Shown piece after piece: positions 8,056 to 16,494 of a stretch of 64,000 bases of DNA. The number at the start of each line of letters is the position of its first letter. The first letter of the stretch is position 1. The stretch covers positions 4,170,540 to 4,234,539 of the forward strand of contig NZ_KQ031391.1 in the NCBI RefSeq assembly GCF_000966285.1, in the 5' to 3' direction. The notes below the pieces were generated by a model. That model worked only from the letters and a program-made list of their open reading frames with translations, had not been told where the DNA came from and made no database searches. Source of the stretch: Pseudofrankia sp. DC12. GTDB lineage: Bacteria > Actinomycetota > Actinomycetes > Frankiales > Frankiaceae. The position numbers and the translations under genes are program-made.

Positions 8056-9204
8056 GTGTGCCGCGCACCACTCGCGTTCAGCGCCATTGCCGTCATCACT
8101 GCCGCGTGCGCCGCCTGCGGAGGTAGCTCGTCCGGATCCGGGACGAGCGCCGGTAAGCAGACCGTCAACGTGACGATCTCTGTGAAGGGCTGTACTGCCG
8201 ATCCGGCCACCATCCCGGCGGGGGCGACGACGTTCAAGATTACGAACAAGGACGCCGACGCCATCACCGAGACCGAGCTGCTCAACGGCGACACGATTCT
8301 CGGCGAGAAGGAGAACCTCACGCCGGGCCTTTCCGGCACGTTCTCCCTCAATGTCAAGCCGGGCAAGTACCAGATTTACTGCCCTGGCGCGAAGGGCGGC
8401 CCGGAGAAGGTCGGCTTCGTCGTCACCGAGGCGGTCTCCGGCGCCGCCGTGGCCACGCTGTCGCCGGAGGTGGCCGCCGAGCTCAACACGGCCACCACCC
8501 AGTACGCCGACTACGTAAAGGCCCAGGTAGCGGAGCTGGTGACCAACACGACGCCCTTCGTCGCCGCGGTCAAGGCCGGCGACCTCACCCAGGCCGCCGC
8601 CCTCTACGGCGCGCCGCGCCTGAACTACGAGCGGATCGAACCGGTCGCGGAGGCGTTCGGGGATCTCGACCCGGCCATCGACGCCCGGATCGACGACGTC
8701 GACGACCCGGCGAAGTGGACCGGCTTCCACCGCCTGGAGAAGTCCATCTTCGCGGACAAGTCGCTGGACGGCATGGGCCCGATCGCCGACCAGCTGCAGG
8801 CCGACGTCGGCAAGCTGAACACGCTCGTCGCCACGACGACCTACCAGCCGGCCCAGGTCGCCAACGGCGCGACCGAGCTGCTCGACGAGGTGGGCCAGTC
8901 CAAGATCACCGGTGAGGAGGAGCGCTACAGCAAGCTCGACCTCCTGGACATGCAGGGCAACATCGACGGCGCGGACAAGGCGTTCACCTTGCTCCAGCCG
9001 GGCCTGTCGAAGATCAACCCGACGCTGGCCTCGACGGTCCAGGGCCGCTTCGCCGACATGTACGCCGCCATGGCGCCGTACAAGGAGGGAACGGGCTACG
9101 TCTCCTACGACAAGGTGACCGAAGACCAGCGTAAGACGCTCTCGCAGGCCGTCGACGCACTGGCGGAGCCGCTGTCGCAGGTGGCCGGGACGATCGTGCA
9201 GTAA
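8056..9204 (+). CDS. efeO: EfeO-type iron-binding lipoprotein (cupredoxin plus M75 domain)
   Basis: Start GTG 8056 follows GGGGGT and gives a signal sequence ending in a Cys-rich, lipoprotein-like AACGG. Residues ~30-130 form a cupredoxin-like domain (VNVTISVKGCTADP, GKYQIYCPGAK). From ~150 an imelysin/M75 domain follows with the GFHRLEKSIF motif (His about residue 225). EfeO binds iron outside the membrane and hands it to EfeU. Length (382) is normal for the two-domain form. It lies between efeU and efeB with gaps of 150 and 88 bp, as in the standard operon. Confidence 0.93.
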   Translation: MCRAPLAFSAIAVITAACAACGGSSSGSGTSAGKQTVNVTISVKGCTADPATIPAGATTFKITNKDADAITETELLNGDTILGEKENLTPGLSGTFSLNVKPGKYQIYCPGAKGGPEKVGFVVTEAVSGAAVATLSPEVAAELNTATTQYADYVKAQVAELVTNTTPFVAAVKAGDLTQAAALYGAPRLNYERIEPVAEAFGDLDPAIDARIDDVDDPAKWTGFHRLEKSIFADKSLDGMGPIADQLQADVGKLNTLVATTTYQPAQVANGATELLDEVGQSKITGEEERYSKLDLLDMQGNIDGADKAFTLLQPGLSKINPTLASTVQGRFADMYAAMAPYKEGTGYVSYDKVTEDQRKTLSQAVDALAEPLSQVAGTIVQ

Positions 9205-9292
9205 GGCACCGCACAGGCGGCCGTTCGAGCGAGAAGCCGGACGGCCGCCCGGCGGCGGGTACCTCCCAGGAAGATCACGAGGGGATTCAGCA

Positions 9293-10546
9293 GTGATGGC
9301 CGACCAGCGTGGATTCTCCCGGCGCCGGGCACTGCTCGGCGCGGCCGGGTTGGCGGGGGCAGGGGCGGCGACACTGGCCAGCTGCTCGGACGACGGTTCG
9401 AAGCCGCCGGCCGGCGCGCCGCGAGACGTCGTCGCGTTCCACGGCCCGCAGCAGGCCGGCGTGAGCACCGCGGCTCAGGACCGGCTGGCCTTCGCCGCCT
9501 TCGATGTCTCCGCCGGCGTGACCCGCGACGAGCTGCGTGACCTGCTGCGGACCTGGACCGACGCGGCCAGCCGGATGGCGGCCGGTCAGCCGGTCAGCGA
9601 CGTCGAGTCGGCGCCGCAGTCGCCGCCCCGGGACACCGGCGAGGCACTGGGCCTGTCGGCCGCCCACCTCACCATCACCTTCGGCGTCGGCCCGTCGCTG
9701 TTTGACGACCGCTTCGGCCTCAGCGCCCGGCGGCCGGCGGCGCTCGCCGACATCCCGGCGATGCCCCGCGACGAGCTCGAGCCGGATCGCGGTGGCGGCG
9801 ACCTGTGCATCCAGGCATGCGCCGACGATCCGCAGGTCGCCTTCCACGCCGTGCGCAACCTGCGCCGGCTGGCCCAGGGCACCGCCGTGCTGCGCTGGTT
9901 CCAGCTGGGGTTCGGGCGGACGAGCACCACCAGCTCCACCCAGCAGACGCCGCGCAACCTGATGGGCTTCAAGGACGGCACGAACAACATCAAGCGCGAG
10001 GACACCAAGTCCCTGGCGACGCACGTCTGGGTTGGCCCGGACACCGACCAGGCCTGGATGCGTGGCGGTACCTACCTGGTCACACGCCGGATCCGGATGC
10101 TGCTGGAGGCGTGGGACCGCGACTTCCTGGCCGACCAGGAGGACGTCTTCGGCCGGCGGAAGGACACCGGCGCCCCGTTCGGCGCGGAGACGGAGTTCGA
10201 CCCGGTACCGCTCGCGGCCAAGGGCGAGGACGGCGCCCCGGTGATCCCGGCCGACGCCCACATCCGGCTCGCCGCTCCGGCCACCAACGGCGGCATCACG
10301 CTGCTGCGGCGCGGCTACTCCTACACCGACGGCGTCGACCAGCAAACCGGTCAGCTTGACGCGGGCCTGTTCTTCATCGCCTTCCAGCGTGACCCGCGCA
10401 CCGGGTTCGTCCCGGTCCAGCGCAGGCTGGCACAGTCGGACGCGCTCAACGAGTACATCCGGCACACCAGCAGCGCGCTGTTCGCCGTCCCCCCGGGCGT
10501 CTCCGCCACCGGCGGCGACTACTGGGCCCGGGGCCTGTTCGCCTGA
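9293..10546 (+). CDS. efeB: EfeB, Tat-exported Dyp-type heme peroxidase
   Basis: The product (417 residues from GTG 9293; ATG 9296 is next to it) starts with a twin-arginine signal, SRRRALLG, followed by an Ala/Gly hydrophobic stretch, so it is exported folded. The Dyp peroxidase GXXDG motif is GFKDG at about residue 225, and the heme region THVWVGPDTDQAWMRGGTY follows. EfeB oxidises ferrous iron or removes iron from heme on the outside, completing EfeUOB. GAGGGG at 9279 is well placed for the GTG. A very strong hairpin follows the gene. Confidence 0.95.
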   Translation: MMADQRGFSRRRALLGAAGLAGAGAATLASCSDDGSKPPAGAPRDVVAFHGPQQAGVSTAAQDRLAFAAFDVSAGVTRDELRDLLRTWTDAASRMAAGQPVSDVESAPQSPPRDTGEALGLSAAHLTITFGVGPSLFDDRFGLSARRPAALADIPAMPRDELEPDRGGGDLCIQACADDPQVAFHAVRNLRRLAQGTAVLRWFQLGFGRTSTTSSTQQTPRNLMGFKDGTNNIKREDTKSLATHVWVGPDTDQAWMRGGTYLVTRRIRMLLEAWDRDFLADQEDVFGRRKDTGAPFGAETEFDPVPLAAKGEDGAPVIPADAHIRLAAPATNGGITLLRRGYSYTDGVDQQTGQLDAGLFFIAFQRDPRTGFVPVQRRLAQSDALNEYIRHTSSALFAVPPGVSATGGDYWARGLFA

Positions 10547-10589
10547 GACCCGGCGCTGGGCAGGCCGACCCGGCGGTCGAGATGATCGC

Positions 10590-10650
10590 CGTCCTGGCCC
10601 TGGAGTGGTCGTGTTCCGGGACCGTCCACGACCACTCCAGGGCCAGGACG
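10590..10650. terminator. Bidirectional terminator hairpin between efeB and the TylF-like gene
   Basis: Arms 10590-10613 and 10627-10650 are exactly complementary over 24 bp with a 13-nt loop, and pairing continues imperfectly for several bases outside. It lies between two convergent genes, so it can stop transcripts from both sides. Confidence 0.8.
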
Positions 10651-10706
10651 GCCATCTTGGACCGAGGCCGGCGGGTGGGGGCCGGGGAGGCCCGGAAGAC
10701 GTGGCG

Positions 10707-11558
10707 TCAGAAGGTCTTCGCGCCGATGGCCGAGGGGCGCGGCAGGGGTGCGGGCTGCGTGCTCGCCGCCGGGACGACGCCGATCGCGCCGCACTCGGGC
10801 CCCATCCGGTTCAGCAGGATCGGGATGCGGTGGGTCGCGACGTAGGCGTCGACGGCCTGCTGGGAGCCCTTCCACCAGCCGTAGTCGTCCACGATCAGCA
10901 CCCCGCCGGGCATGATCCGCGGGTAGAGGTGCTCCATCTCGTGCCGGGTCGACTCGTACCAGTCGGTGTCCAGCCGCAGCAGCGCGATCCGCTCCGGGGC
11001 CTGCTCGGGGACCGTCTGCTCGACCAGTCCCTTGACGAAATGGATCCTGTCTTCCGGGTAGCCGATCCGGGCCATGTTCTCCCGCACCTGCTCCAGTGGC
11101 ACGATCGACCACGCCGAGGCCGGGTCGGTCGGGTCGGCGTGAGCCAGCAGGTTCTCGGCGGTCTGCCCGTCCGGGGCGATGTCCACGCCGGTCGGCGCCG
11201 GCATCCCCTCGAAGGTGTCGAACAGGTACAGGTGACGTGAGGTGTCGCCGGCCTGGAGCAGCGTGCGCGCGGCCGCCATCGCCGAGCCGCCGGCCCAGAC
11301 CCCGCATTCGACGATGTCGCCGGGAATCTTGTTGTTCAGCAGGTAACGAACGGCCTGGATGAGGCCGAAGACCTTCGACGCGTCGGTCATCGTGTACGGC
11401 GAGGTCTCCCGGATGGTCGAGACGGCCAGCGCGTCCATGCCCGGCATCTCGAACCCGGCGCGGCGACGGACGACATCGAAGCCCCTCTGTCGCACCGCGC
11501 TGCGCAGGGTCGACCTGGCCTGGTTGGCGTACGCCGTGACCTGCTTCTTGGAAGCCAT
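10707..11558 (-). CDS. TylF/MycF-family O-methyltransferase
   Basis: The 283-residue product has the class I SAM-binding motif IVECGVWAGGSA, then LYLFDTFEGMPAPT, the conserved RLDTDWYEST and the metal-site region VLIVDDYGWWKGSQQAVD typical of the TylF/MycF family. These are Mg-dependent sugar O-methyltransferases of macrolide pathways, and relatives act on other glycosides. No antibiotic genes are nearby, so the substrate is unknown. ATG 11558 was chosen as start (GAGAGG upstream, conserved region begins soon after); a longer frame reaches 11678. The promoter side carries a 25-bp tandem repeat. Confidence 0.88.
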   Translation of the reverse strand: MASKKQVTAYANQARSTLRSAVRQRGFDVVRRRAGFEMPGMDALAVSTIRETSPYTMTDASKVFGLIQAVRYLLNNKIPGDIVECGVWAGGSAMAAARTLLQAGDTSRHLYLFDTFEGMPAPTGVDIAPDGQTAENLLAHADPTDPASAWSIVPLEQVRENMARIGYPEDRIHFVKGLVEQTVPEQAPERIALLRLDTDWYESTRHEMEHLYPRIMPGGVLIVDDYGWWKGSQQAVDAYVATHRIPILLNRMGPECGAIGVVPAASTQPAPLPRPSAIGAKTF

Positions 11559-11685
11559 GCGCCTCTCGTCGACTACGGCCCGCGCGTCGCCGTCGGCAGT
11601 ACGAGCAGGTGCGCCCGACGGCGTTCGAGCGATGATTTCATAGCGGTCTGTGGCATATGTGGCCCGGTCTTGGCCCATTTAGCCG

Positions 11686-11800
11686 TGGCCCGCTCCCGGC
11701 CCTCAGGCTGTGGCCCGCTCCTGGCCTTCAGGCTGTGGCCCGCTCCCGGCCCTCAGGCTGTGGCCCGCTCCCGGCCCTCAGGCTGTGGCCCGGTCCGGCC
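11686..11800. repeat. 25-bp tandem repeat, four copies plus a partial
   Basis: TGGCCCGCTCCCGGCCCTCAGGCTG occurs at 11686, 11711 (two changes), 11736 and 11761, with a partial copy from 11786. The array lies between divergent genes, upstream of both the methyltransferase and the riboswitch-controlled transporter. Spacing without spacers excludes CRISPR. Confidence 0.95.
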
Positions 11801-11900
11801 TGGGCGGCCGGCCAGGTGGCGGTCGTTCGCCCGCGCGCGGCGGGGTGACGGTCGCCGCAGCGCGGTCCGGTGCCGTGCGGCGCTGAGTAAGGTGGGCTCA

Positions 11901-12064
11901 GAAGGGGAGTAGCCCTGCTGTCCGGCATGAGAGTGTCGGGCGGCCCTGCCGTCGACATACTGGCGGCGTCGCGAGGCGGGTCGGCGACGGCCGGCCGGTA
12001 GGCGGCGCAGGCCCGGCGGCCGGGCCTGGTCGGTCTCGGAACCGGCCGGGTGGGCGAGACCTTC
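11901..12064 (+). ncRNA. yybP-ykoY-type (manganese) riboswitch
   Basis: Three conserved blocks of the yybP-ykoY class appear in order: GGGGAGTAGCC (11904-11914), CGACATAC (11953-11960) and GCGAGACCTT (12054-12063). GAAGG (11901-11905) pairs with CCTTC (12060-12064) to close the outer stem. The next gene is a GDT1/UPF0016 transporter, a classic partner of this Mn2+-sensing RNA. It starts 69 bases downstream. Confidence 0.85.
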
Positions 12065-12133
12065 GATCCGGTTCGCGACGCCGGGTCGAAGGCGTCCCCG
12101 CGCCCGGCCCGGCCCGAGAGGAAGGGCCAGGCC

Positions 12134-12886
12134 GTGAGCCCCACCGCCGCGCTCGTAACGTTCGGCATCATTTTTCTGGCTGAGCTTCCCGACAAGACCC
12201 TCGTGGCGAGCCTGGTGCTCGGCAGCCGGTTCCGGCCGCTGCACGTGTGGGTCGGGGTGGCCGCCGCGTTCCTGGTCCACGTCACGCTGGCGGTCGCCGT
12301 CGGCAGTGTCCTCACGCTCCTGCCGCACCGGGTCGTCGATGCGGTGGCCCTCGTGCTGTTCGTCGCCGGAGCGGTCCTCGTTTACCGGGAGGGCAACGAG
12401 GACGAGGCCGAGGAGGAGCTCGAGGCCGAAGCGGAGGTCGCGCAGGTCGTCGGCCAGGGGCGGAGCGTGACGGCCGAGGTCATGCCCGGTGCCGTCGACG
12501 CCCCGGGCCTGGCCCGGCCAGGTGAGCCCTCGACGGTCCCGGACGCCGCGGGGACGAGCGTCGCGGCCATGGGTGGCAGGAGCAGGAAGGCCCGGGAGAC
12601 GCCGCGCGGGTTCTGGCGGGTGGCGGCGACGTCGTTCACCGTCATCTTCGTGGCCGAGATGGGCGACCTGACCCAGATCTCGACGGCCAATCTCGCCGCC
12701 CGGTTCGGTTCGCCGGTGTCGGTCTGGCTCGGCGCGGTCCTCGCCCTCTGGGCCGTCGCCGGGCTCGCGATCGCCGGCGGCCGCAGCCTGTTGCGCGTCA
12801 TCCCCGTGAAGGTCATCACCCGGGTCGCCGCAGCGGCCTTCGTCGTCCTCGCGGTCATCAGCTTGTTCGACGTCATCCGCGGCTGA
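12134..12886 (+). CDS. GDT1/UPF0016 (TMEM165) family cation transporter
   Basis: The 250-residue membrane protein has the two-fold repeat of the family. The first repeat has LAELPDKTLVASL near the N-terminus and the second VAEMGDLTQIST; these match the E-x-G-D-K/R-T cation motif with a Pro in place of Gly in the first and Leu for Lys in the second. About six helices are split by an acidic, disordered loop (EDEAEEELEAEAEV and beyond, residues ~85-150). Bacterial members export Mn2+. GTG 12134 follows AGAGGAAGG; the frame extends to 12050, but that overlaps the riboswitch, which supports the later start. Regulation by manganese through the upstream RNA is expected. Confidence 0.9.
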   Translation: MSPTAALVTFGIIFLAELPDKTLVASLVLGSRFRPLHVWVGVAAAFLVHVTLAVAVGSVLTLLPHRVVDAVALVLFVAGAVLVYREGNEDEAEEELEAEAEVAQVVGQGRSVTAEVMPGAVDAPGLARPGEPSTVPDAAGTSVAAMGGRSRKARETPRGFWRVAATSFTVIFVAEMGDLTQISTANLAARFGSPVSVWLGAVLALWAVAGLAIAGGRSLLRVIPVKVITRVAAAAFVVLAVISLFDVIRG

Positions 12887-12917
12887 GCGGGCCGGTGCGA
12901 CCCGGCATGCTGTTCTC

Positions 12918-13577
12918 ATGGCGACGACGGCGCGGCGGCGAGGCGATCCCTGGGCTCCGGTGGCTCCGGACCTCCCGGCGGAGCCGCCGGACCCCGCGAC
13001 GCCTGGCCCGGCGGCGGCCGTGGAGCTCGCGGAGTTGCTCGCCGAGACCGGCGACGGGGACGGGCGCGACGTCCGGCTGGTTGGGGTCCGGCTGGCGAGG
13101 CTGCGGGTGGTCGGCGGCGACCTGGCCGGCGTCACCCTGCGGGATGTCGCCCTCCGGGAGGTCGCGCTCGCGGGGACCGTGGCCGACGGTGGTGCGGCGA
13201 CGAGGGTGACCGTCGACGGTGGCCGGCTGTCTGGCGCTGTCTGGGTGAGTGGCGAGGTCCACGACGCCAGGCTGACCGGTGTCCGCGCCGACGGCCTGAC
13301 CCTGCGGTTCTGCCGGCTGCGCCGCTGCCGGTTCGAGGACTGCGACCTGACCGCCCTGGACCTGACCAGAAGCCGGCTCGACCATGTCGAGTTCGTCCGC
13401 TGCGACCTCACCGGCGCCGACTTCACCGGCATGACCGTGGCCGCCGCACGGTTCGCCGACTGCCGGTTCGACCGGGTGACCGGTGCCGACGGCCTGGCTG
13501 GCGCGCAGATCGGCGCCGGGGACCTGGTTGGCCTCGCTCCGTCGCTCGCGACCGCACTCGGTATCGTCTTTCAGTGA
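12918..13577 (+). CDS. Pentapeptide-repeat protein
   Basis: The 219-residue product has a Pro-rich N-terminal ~35 residues. From ~50 to 200 it shows degenerate A(D/N)LXX pentapeptide repeats: VRLARLRVVGGDLAGVTL, LRFCRLRRCRFEDCDLTALDLT, and FVRCDLTGADFTGMTVAAARF. Such repeats fold into a right-handed quadrilateral beta-helix. Functions in the family range from gyrase mimicry (Qnr, MfpA) to unknown. This protein has many Arg and Cys residues and no acidic MfpA-like surface that I can see, so a gyrase role is only a possibility. It is 31 bp after the transporter and may share its transcript. Confidence 0.85.
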   Translation: MATTARRRGDPWAPVAPDLPAEPPDPATPGPAAAVELAELLAETGDGDGRDVRLVGVRLARLRVVGGDLAGVTLRDVALREVALAGTVADGGAATRVTVDGGRLSGAVWVSGEVHDARLTGVRADGLTLRFCRLRRCRFEDCDLTALDLTRSRLDHVEFVRCDLTGADFTGMTVAAARFADCRFDRVTGADGLAGAQIGAGDLVGLAPSLATALGIVFQ

Positions 13578-13596
13578 CACCAATGTCACCGAAAGA
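13567..13596. terminator. Hairpin overlapping the pentapeptide-gene stop codon
   Basis: TCTTTCAGTGACA (13567-13579) and TGTCACCGAAAGA (13584-13596) pair over 13 bp with one A-C mismatch around a CCAA loop. The stop TGA is in the left arm. It is unusually AT-rich for this genome, so an operator role is an alternative. Confidence 0.5.
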
Positions 13597-13766
13597 GGCA
13601 TACGACCCTACTATGGGTTCTACGAGTAACTAATTCTGTACGCATCGTTTCGACCCGGTGTCGGGGCGCGCGACCCCGCGTGCTTATATCGGTGCGTCGA
13701 CAGGGTTTGAGTCGTCGCCCCGCCATCGGGCGAAGCGCAGCCTCGGGTCTGGGGTGTCCTGTCGTC

Positions 13767-14213
13767 ATGGACAGCGCGGGCACCACGCGGTCGACCAGCG
13801 TCGGCGATCCGGGTGGCCGCTTCGGCGGAGGTGAGTGGGGCGTGGGCGAGACCGTGGACGATGGCGCCTGTGGCGAATGGCAGCGGGTGCCCGAGGAGAT
13901 CGCGCAGCGGCTCGGTGATGTGCCCGGAGCCGCGTACGAGGTGCCCGACGAGGTGACCTGCGCGCTCGAGGGCGGTCACCAGGGCAACCACACCGCCGTC
14001 CTGCAGGGCTGGGGCGATGACGAGGTGTGGCTGCTCTGGACCGTCCCGAGGACCGTCGTCGCGCCCGGCTGCCGCGCCGACGGCCTGACCTGCCTGCTCC
14101 CGAACGGCCACACCGGCCGTCATCACGTGCTGCTGGCGGACGTGGTCGAGGATGATGGCCCCTACTGGGTCGCCGACCGTGCGGAGCTCGACGCGAGGCT
14201 GACCCGCGGCTGA
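13767..14213 (+). CDS. Hypothetical protein with two C-x5-H-x3-H motifs
   Basis: The product (148 residues from ATG 13767) has a conserved-looking core from about residue 26. In it two copies of the same possible metal-binding motif occur about 50 residues apart: C-ALEGG-H-QGN-H and C-LLPNG-H-TGR-H. Each sits in a TCxLxxGHxGxHxxxL context. I do not recognise a named family. A later start, GTG 13842 with GGAGG ten bases upstream, would remove the variable first 25 residues and is as likely. No transmembrane segment or signal is visible. It is monocistronic between the pentapeptide gene and a convergent hypothetical. Confidence 0.7.
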   Translation: MDSAGTTRSTSVGDPGGRFGGGEWGVGETVDDGACGEWQRVPEEIAQRLGDVPGAAYEVPDEVTCALEGGHQGNHTAVLQGWGDDEVWLLWTVPRTVVAPGCRADGLTCLLPNGHTGRHHVLLADVVEDDGPYWVADRAELDARLTRG

Positions 14214-14264
14214 GCCCCGCGCCTGCGGCCGTCGCCTGGCCCGGGAAGCGACACGAGGGCGGAC

Positions 14265-14810
14265 CTAGCCGGGCCCCCGGCTGGCGCCCGTGGCCGGTAG
14301 CGCGAACACGAGGCTCACGTCGACATCCGCGCCGAAGTCCAGCAGGCTTGCCCCAGGGGGCAGGTCGTCCAGCGCGGTGCGGAGGCTCTGGGCGCTGGTG
14401 CCCTGGCCGGCGACGACGACGAGCTGGCCGGCCGGCTCGTCGTGCGGTTCTTCGCCGCCGGCCCGGATCCCGGCACCGGCCCCGCCTGCGCGGATGCCGC
14501 GGCGGGTGAGCTCGGCGGCATGGGCCAGGCCGTCCGCGAGCCGGTCCGCCTCCGCCGGCCGCAGGTAGACCGCGTTGACGGCGTCGAGCAGCGGTGACTG
14601 CAGTCGCAGGAGAACCACCCGATCTCCCGTGAAGCCGCCCGGCTGGGTGCTGATGGTGATCGAGCTGCCGTCGGTCCGCTGCAGGAACGTGACTCCGTGC
14701 GGATCTCGTTCGCCGCCGGCCACGGCTATCGGCTGCCCGAAGCTCGTGCCTCCCGCGGGTCTCGGCGACGCGGCGCGCTGGCTGAGGGTGCGGTCCTGTT
14801 CATCACGCAT
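14265..14810 (-). CDS. Hypothetical protein
   Basis: The 181-residue product starts at ATG 14810; the frame extends to 15101 but would overlap the divergent STAS gene. Residues ~20-100 look globular (VTFLQRTDGSSITIST, VVLLRLQSPLLDAVNAVYLRPAEADRLADGLAHAAEL). An Ala/Gly-rich linker with duplicated GIRAGG follows, and the C-terminal segment ends LLDFGADVDVSLVFALP. No catalytic motif or known domain is recognised. It is divergent from the anti-sigma antagonist gene with a 223-bp gap, so a linked role is conceivable only by position. Confidence 0.6.
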   Translation of the reverse strand: MRDEQDRTLSQRAASPRPAGGTSFGQPIAVAGGERDPHGVTFLQRTDGSSITISTQPGGFTGDRVVLLRLQSPLLDAVNAVYLRPAEADRLADGLAHAAELTRRGIRAGGAGAGIRAGGEEPHDEPAGQLVVVAGQGTSAQSLRTALDDLPPGASLLDFGADVDVSLVFALPATGASRGPG

Positions 14811-15033
14811 GCTCGCAAGATCGCATCGGGGCCGACCCGATCCCACCCCGCGAGGCGGGGACCTTTCTGGCGGTCTCCGCGCGGGCTCTCGGTCCGGGCC
14901 GCCGGTTGCGCCTTCGGGCCGCCGCGGAAACGGGTGGGGGAGCGGTGGGCGACTTGGGGGACGGGGTGTGAGGCCGCGTCGAGGGGGGTAGGGCAACGAC
15001 CGATCGGCCTGGAACCGGCAGTGGCGGGGAGCG

Positions 15034-15411
15034 ATGATCCTTAGAGTGAGCGTCGAAGTGACAGGCCCGCATGCCATCGTGATCCGGCCCGAGGGCGACA
15101 TCGACTACTCGTCCCTCGAGCCCCTGCGCGAGGCTCTGATGGACGCCCGGATGGCGGGCGTCAGCGAGATCGTAGTCGATCTTGCCGAGGTGGGGTTCCT
15201 CGACTCGCAGGGCTTGGCCGTCATCCTCTACGCGCACCGCAGGCAGCGCTCCACCGGCGGCCGGCTGGTCCTGCGCAACCTCAACGACATGGCCCGTCGC
15301 CTGCTGCACGTCACGAACCTCACGGCGGTTCTGGACGTCGAGGGTGGCGTGGGCGAGCCGCCGACCGCTGCCGCGGTCACCGGCCCGCGTTCCGTGAGCC
15401 GCGGCGGCTGA
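15034..15411 (+). CDS. STAS-domain anti-sigma factor antagonist
   Basis: The 125-residue protein is a single STAS domain: the strand HAIVIRPEGDIDYSS, the EIVVDLAEVGFLDSQGL motif holding the phosphorylatable Ser (in FLDSQGL), and a final helix. SpoIIAA/RsbV-type proteins bind and release anti-sigma kinases according to the phosphorylation of that Ser. No RsbW-type kinase is adjacent, so the partner is encoded elsewhere. Start ATG 15034 follows GGGGAG. The last ~25 residues are a Pro/Ala/Gly tail outside the domain. Confidence 0.9.
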   Translation: MILRVSVEVTGPHAIVIRPEGDIDYSSLEPLREALMDARMAGVSEIVVDLAEVGFLDSQGLAVILYAHRRQRSTGGRLVLRNLNDMARRLLHVTNLTAVLDVEGGVGEPPTAAAVTGPRSVSRGG

Positions 15412-15440
15412 CGGCCCGGCGTGCCGGAGACCGGCCCTGA

Positions 15441-16460
15441 TCACCCGGAGGCGGCGACGGTGGCGCGGTACTGCGCGTCGACCGCGTAGCGGCTGAACCC
15501 GAGGCCCTCGTACATCCGTACCGCCCGGACGTTGTCCTCGTCGGTATAGAGCATCACCGCGGCGATGCCCCGGTCGTCACGCAGGTGGCGCAGCCCGGCC
15601 AGAGTGAGGGCTCGGCCCAGGCCGCCGCCGGCCCGCGCCGGATCCACGCCGACGACGTAGACCTCCCCGATCGGCCCGGCAGCGACGGCCCCAGGCGGTG
15701 GGACGGGGTCCACCGGATGCACCTTCGTCCAGTGGAAGCCGACCAGTTCGCCGTCCCGTTCCGCCAGGAAGAAGCCGGCCGGGTCGAACCAGGATTCCGC
15801 CTCGCGGGGCAGCAGGTCCCGCTCGGTCCAGCGGCCCTGCTCCGGGTGGTTCGCGAAGGCCCGGGCGTTCAGCGCGAGCCAGCCGCCCTCGTCCGCCCCC
15901 GGCTCGAACGTCCGCACCGTGACGCCCGCGGGCCAGACCGGCTTGGGCAGGTCAGCGCCGTCGAGCAGCGGGCGGCGCAGCTGCAGCAGTACCCGGCCGC
16001 GGGAGAACCCGGCCCGGTCGGCCAGCGTCGCGGCGGCGGCCGAGTCGCCGTGCGCCCAGATGTCCAGGGTGGCCGGTCGGCCTGGTCCCGCCGGCATGTC
16101 CTGGCGCACGGCGCCTAGCAGCGTCTCGACCAGCCGGGTCCCGACGCCGTGGCGCCGGTGAGCCGGATGGACGACCAGCTCCGCCTCCCACGCGCCGTCG
16201 CCGGCCCGCGCCAGCTGGGCGTACCCGACGACCCCCGCGTCGTCGGCGGCGACCAGATGAGACCGGCCGGGCGAGGCGCCGGGGCCGGGCCGCAGCGTCA
16301 GCGCCACGTCGTCCGACACCGGTCCGACTCCGTCGGCGGTCCGCGCGGCGGCGACCAGCGCGCCGACGCCGGCGGCCAGTCCCGCCGGCAGACTGTCCGA
16401 CCAGCTCAGCAAGCTCACCAGCCGACGGTAAGCCAGGCCTGCCCTGGCCGCACGAACCAT
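15441..16460 (-). CDS. mshD: Mycothiol synthase (two-domain GNAT acetyltransferase)
   Basis: MshD transfers acetyl from acetyl-CoA to Cys-GlcN-inositol, the last step of mycothiol synthesis in the cytosol. The 339-residue product has two GNAT folds. The N-terminal one has the acetyl-CoA loop VHPAHRRHGVGTRL (about residue 100). The C-terminal one has VYVVGVDPARAGGGLGRAL and the closing LYTDEDNVRAVRMYEGLGF. The WSDSLPAG start is also typical. The start is uncertain: ATG 16460 or GTG 16418, neither with a clear ribosome-binding site. Together with mshA in this window it shows a mycothiol-producing organism. Confidence 0.92.
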   Translation of the reverse strand: MVRAARAGLAYRRLVSLLSWSDSLPAGLAAGVGALVAAARTADGVGPVSDDVALTLRPGPGASPGRSHLVAADDAGVVGYAQLARAGDGAWEAELVVHPAHRRHGVGTRLVETLLGAVRQDMPAGPGRPATLDIWAHGDSAAAATLADRAGFSRGRVLLQLRRPLLDGADLPKPVWPAGVTVRTFEPGADEGGWLALNARAFANHPEQGRWTERDLLPREAESWFDPAGFFLAERDGELVGFHWTKVHPVDPVPPPGAVAAGPIGEVYVVGVDPARAGGGLGRALTLAGLRHLRDDRGIAAVMLYTDEDNVRAVRMYEGLGFSRYAVDAQYRATVAASG

Positions 16461-16494
16461 GGACTAACCGGCCACCGGCGAGCACTCGCCGACA

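Noticed and set aside
11686-11800. Possible CRISPR array
   Set aside because: Copies are directly adjacent with no unique spacers and there are no cas genes.
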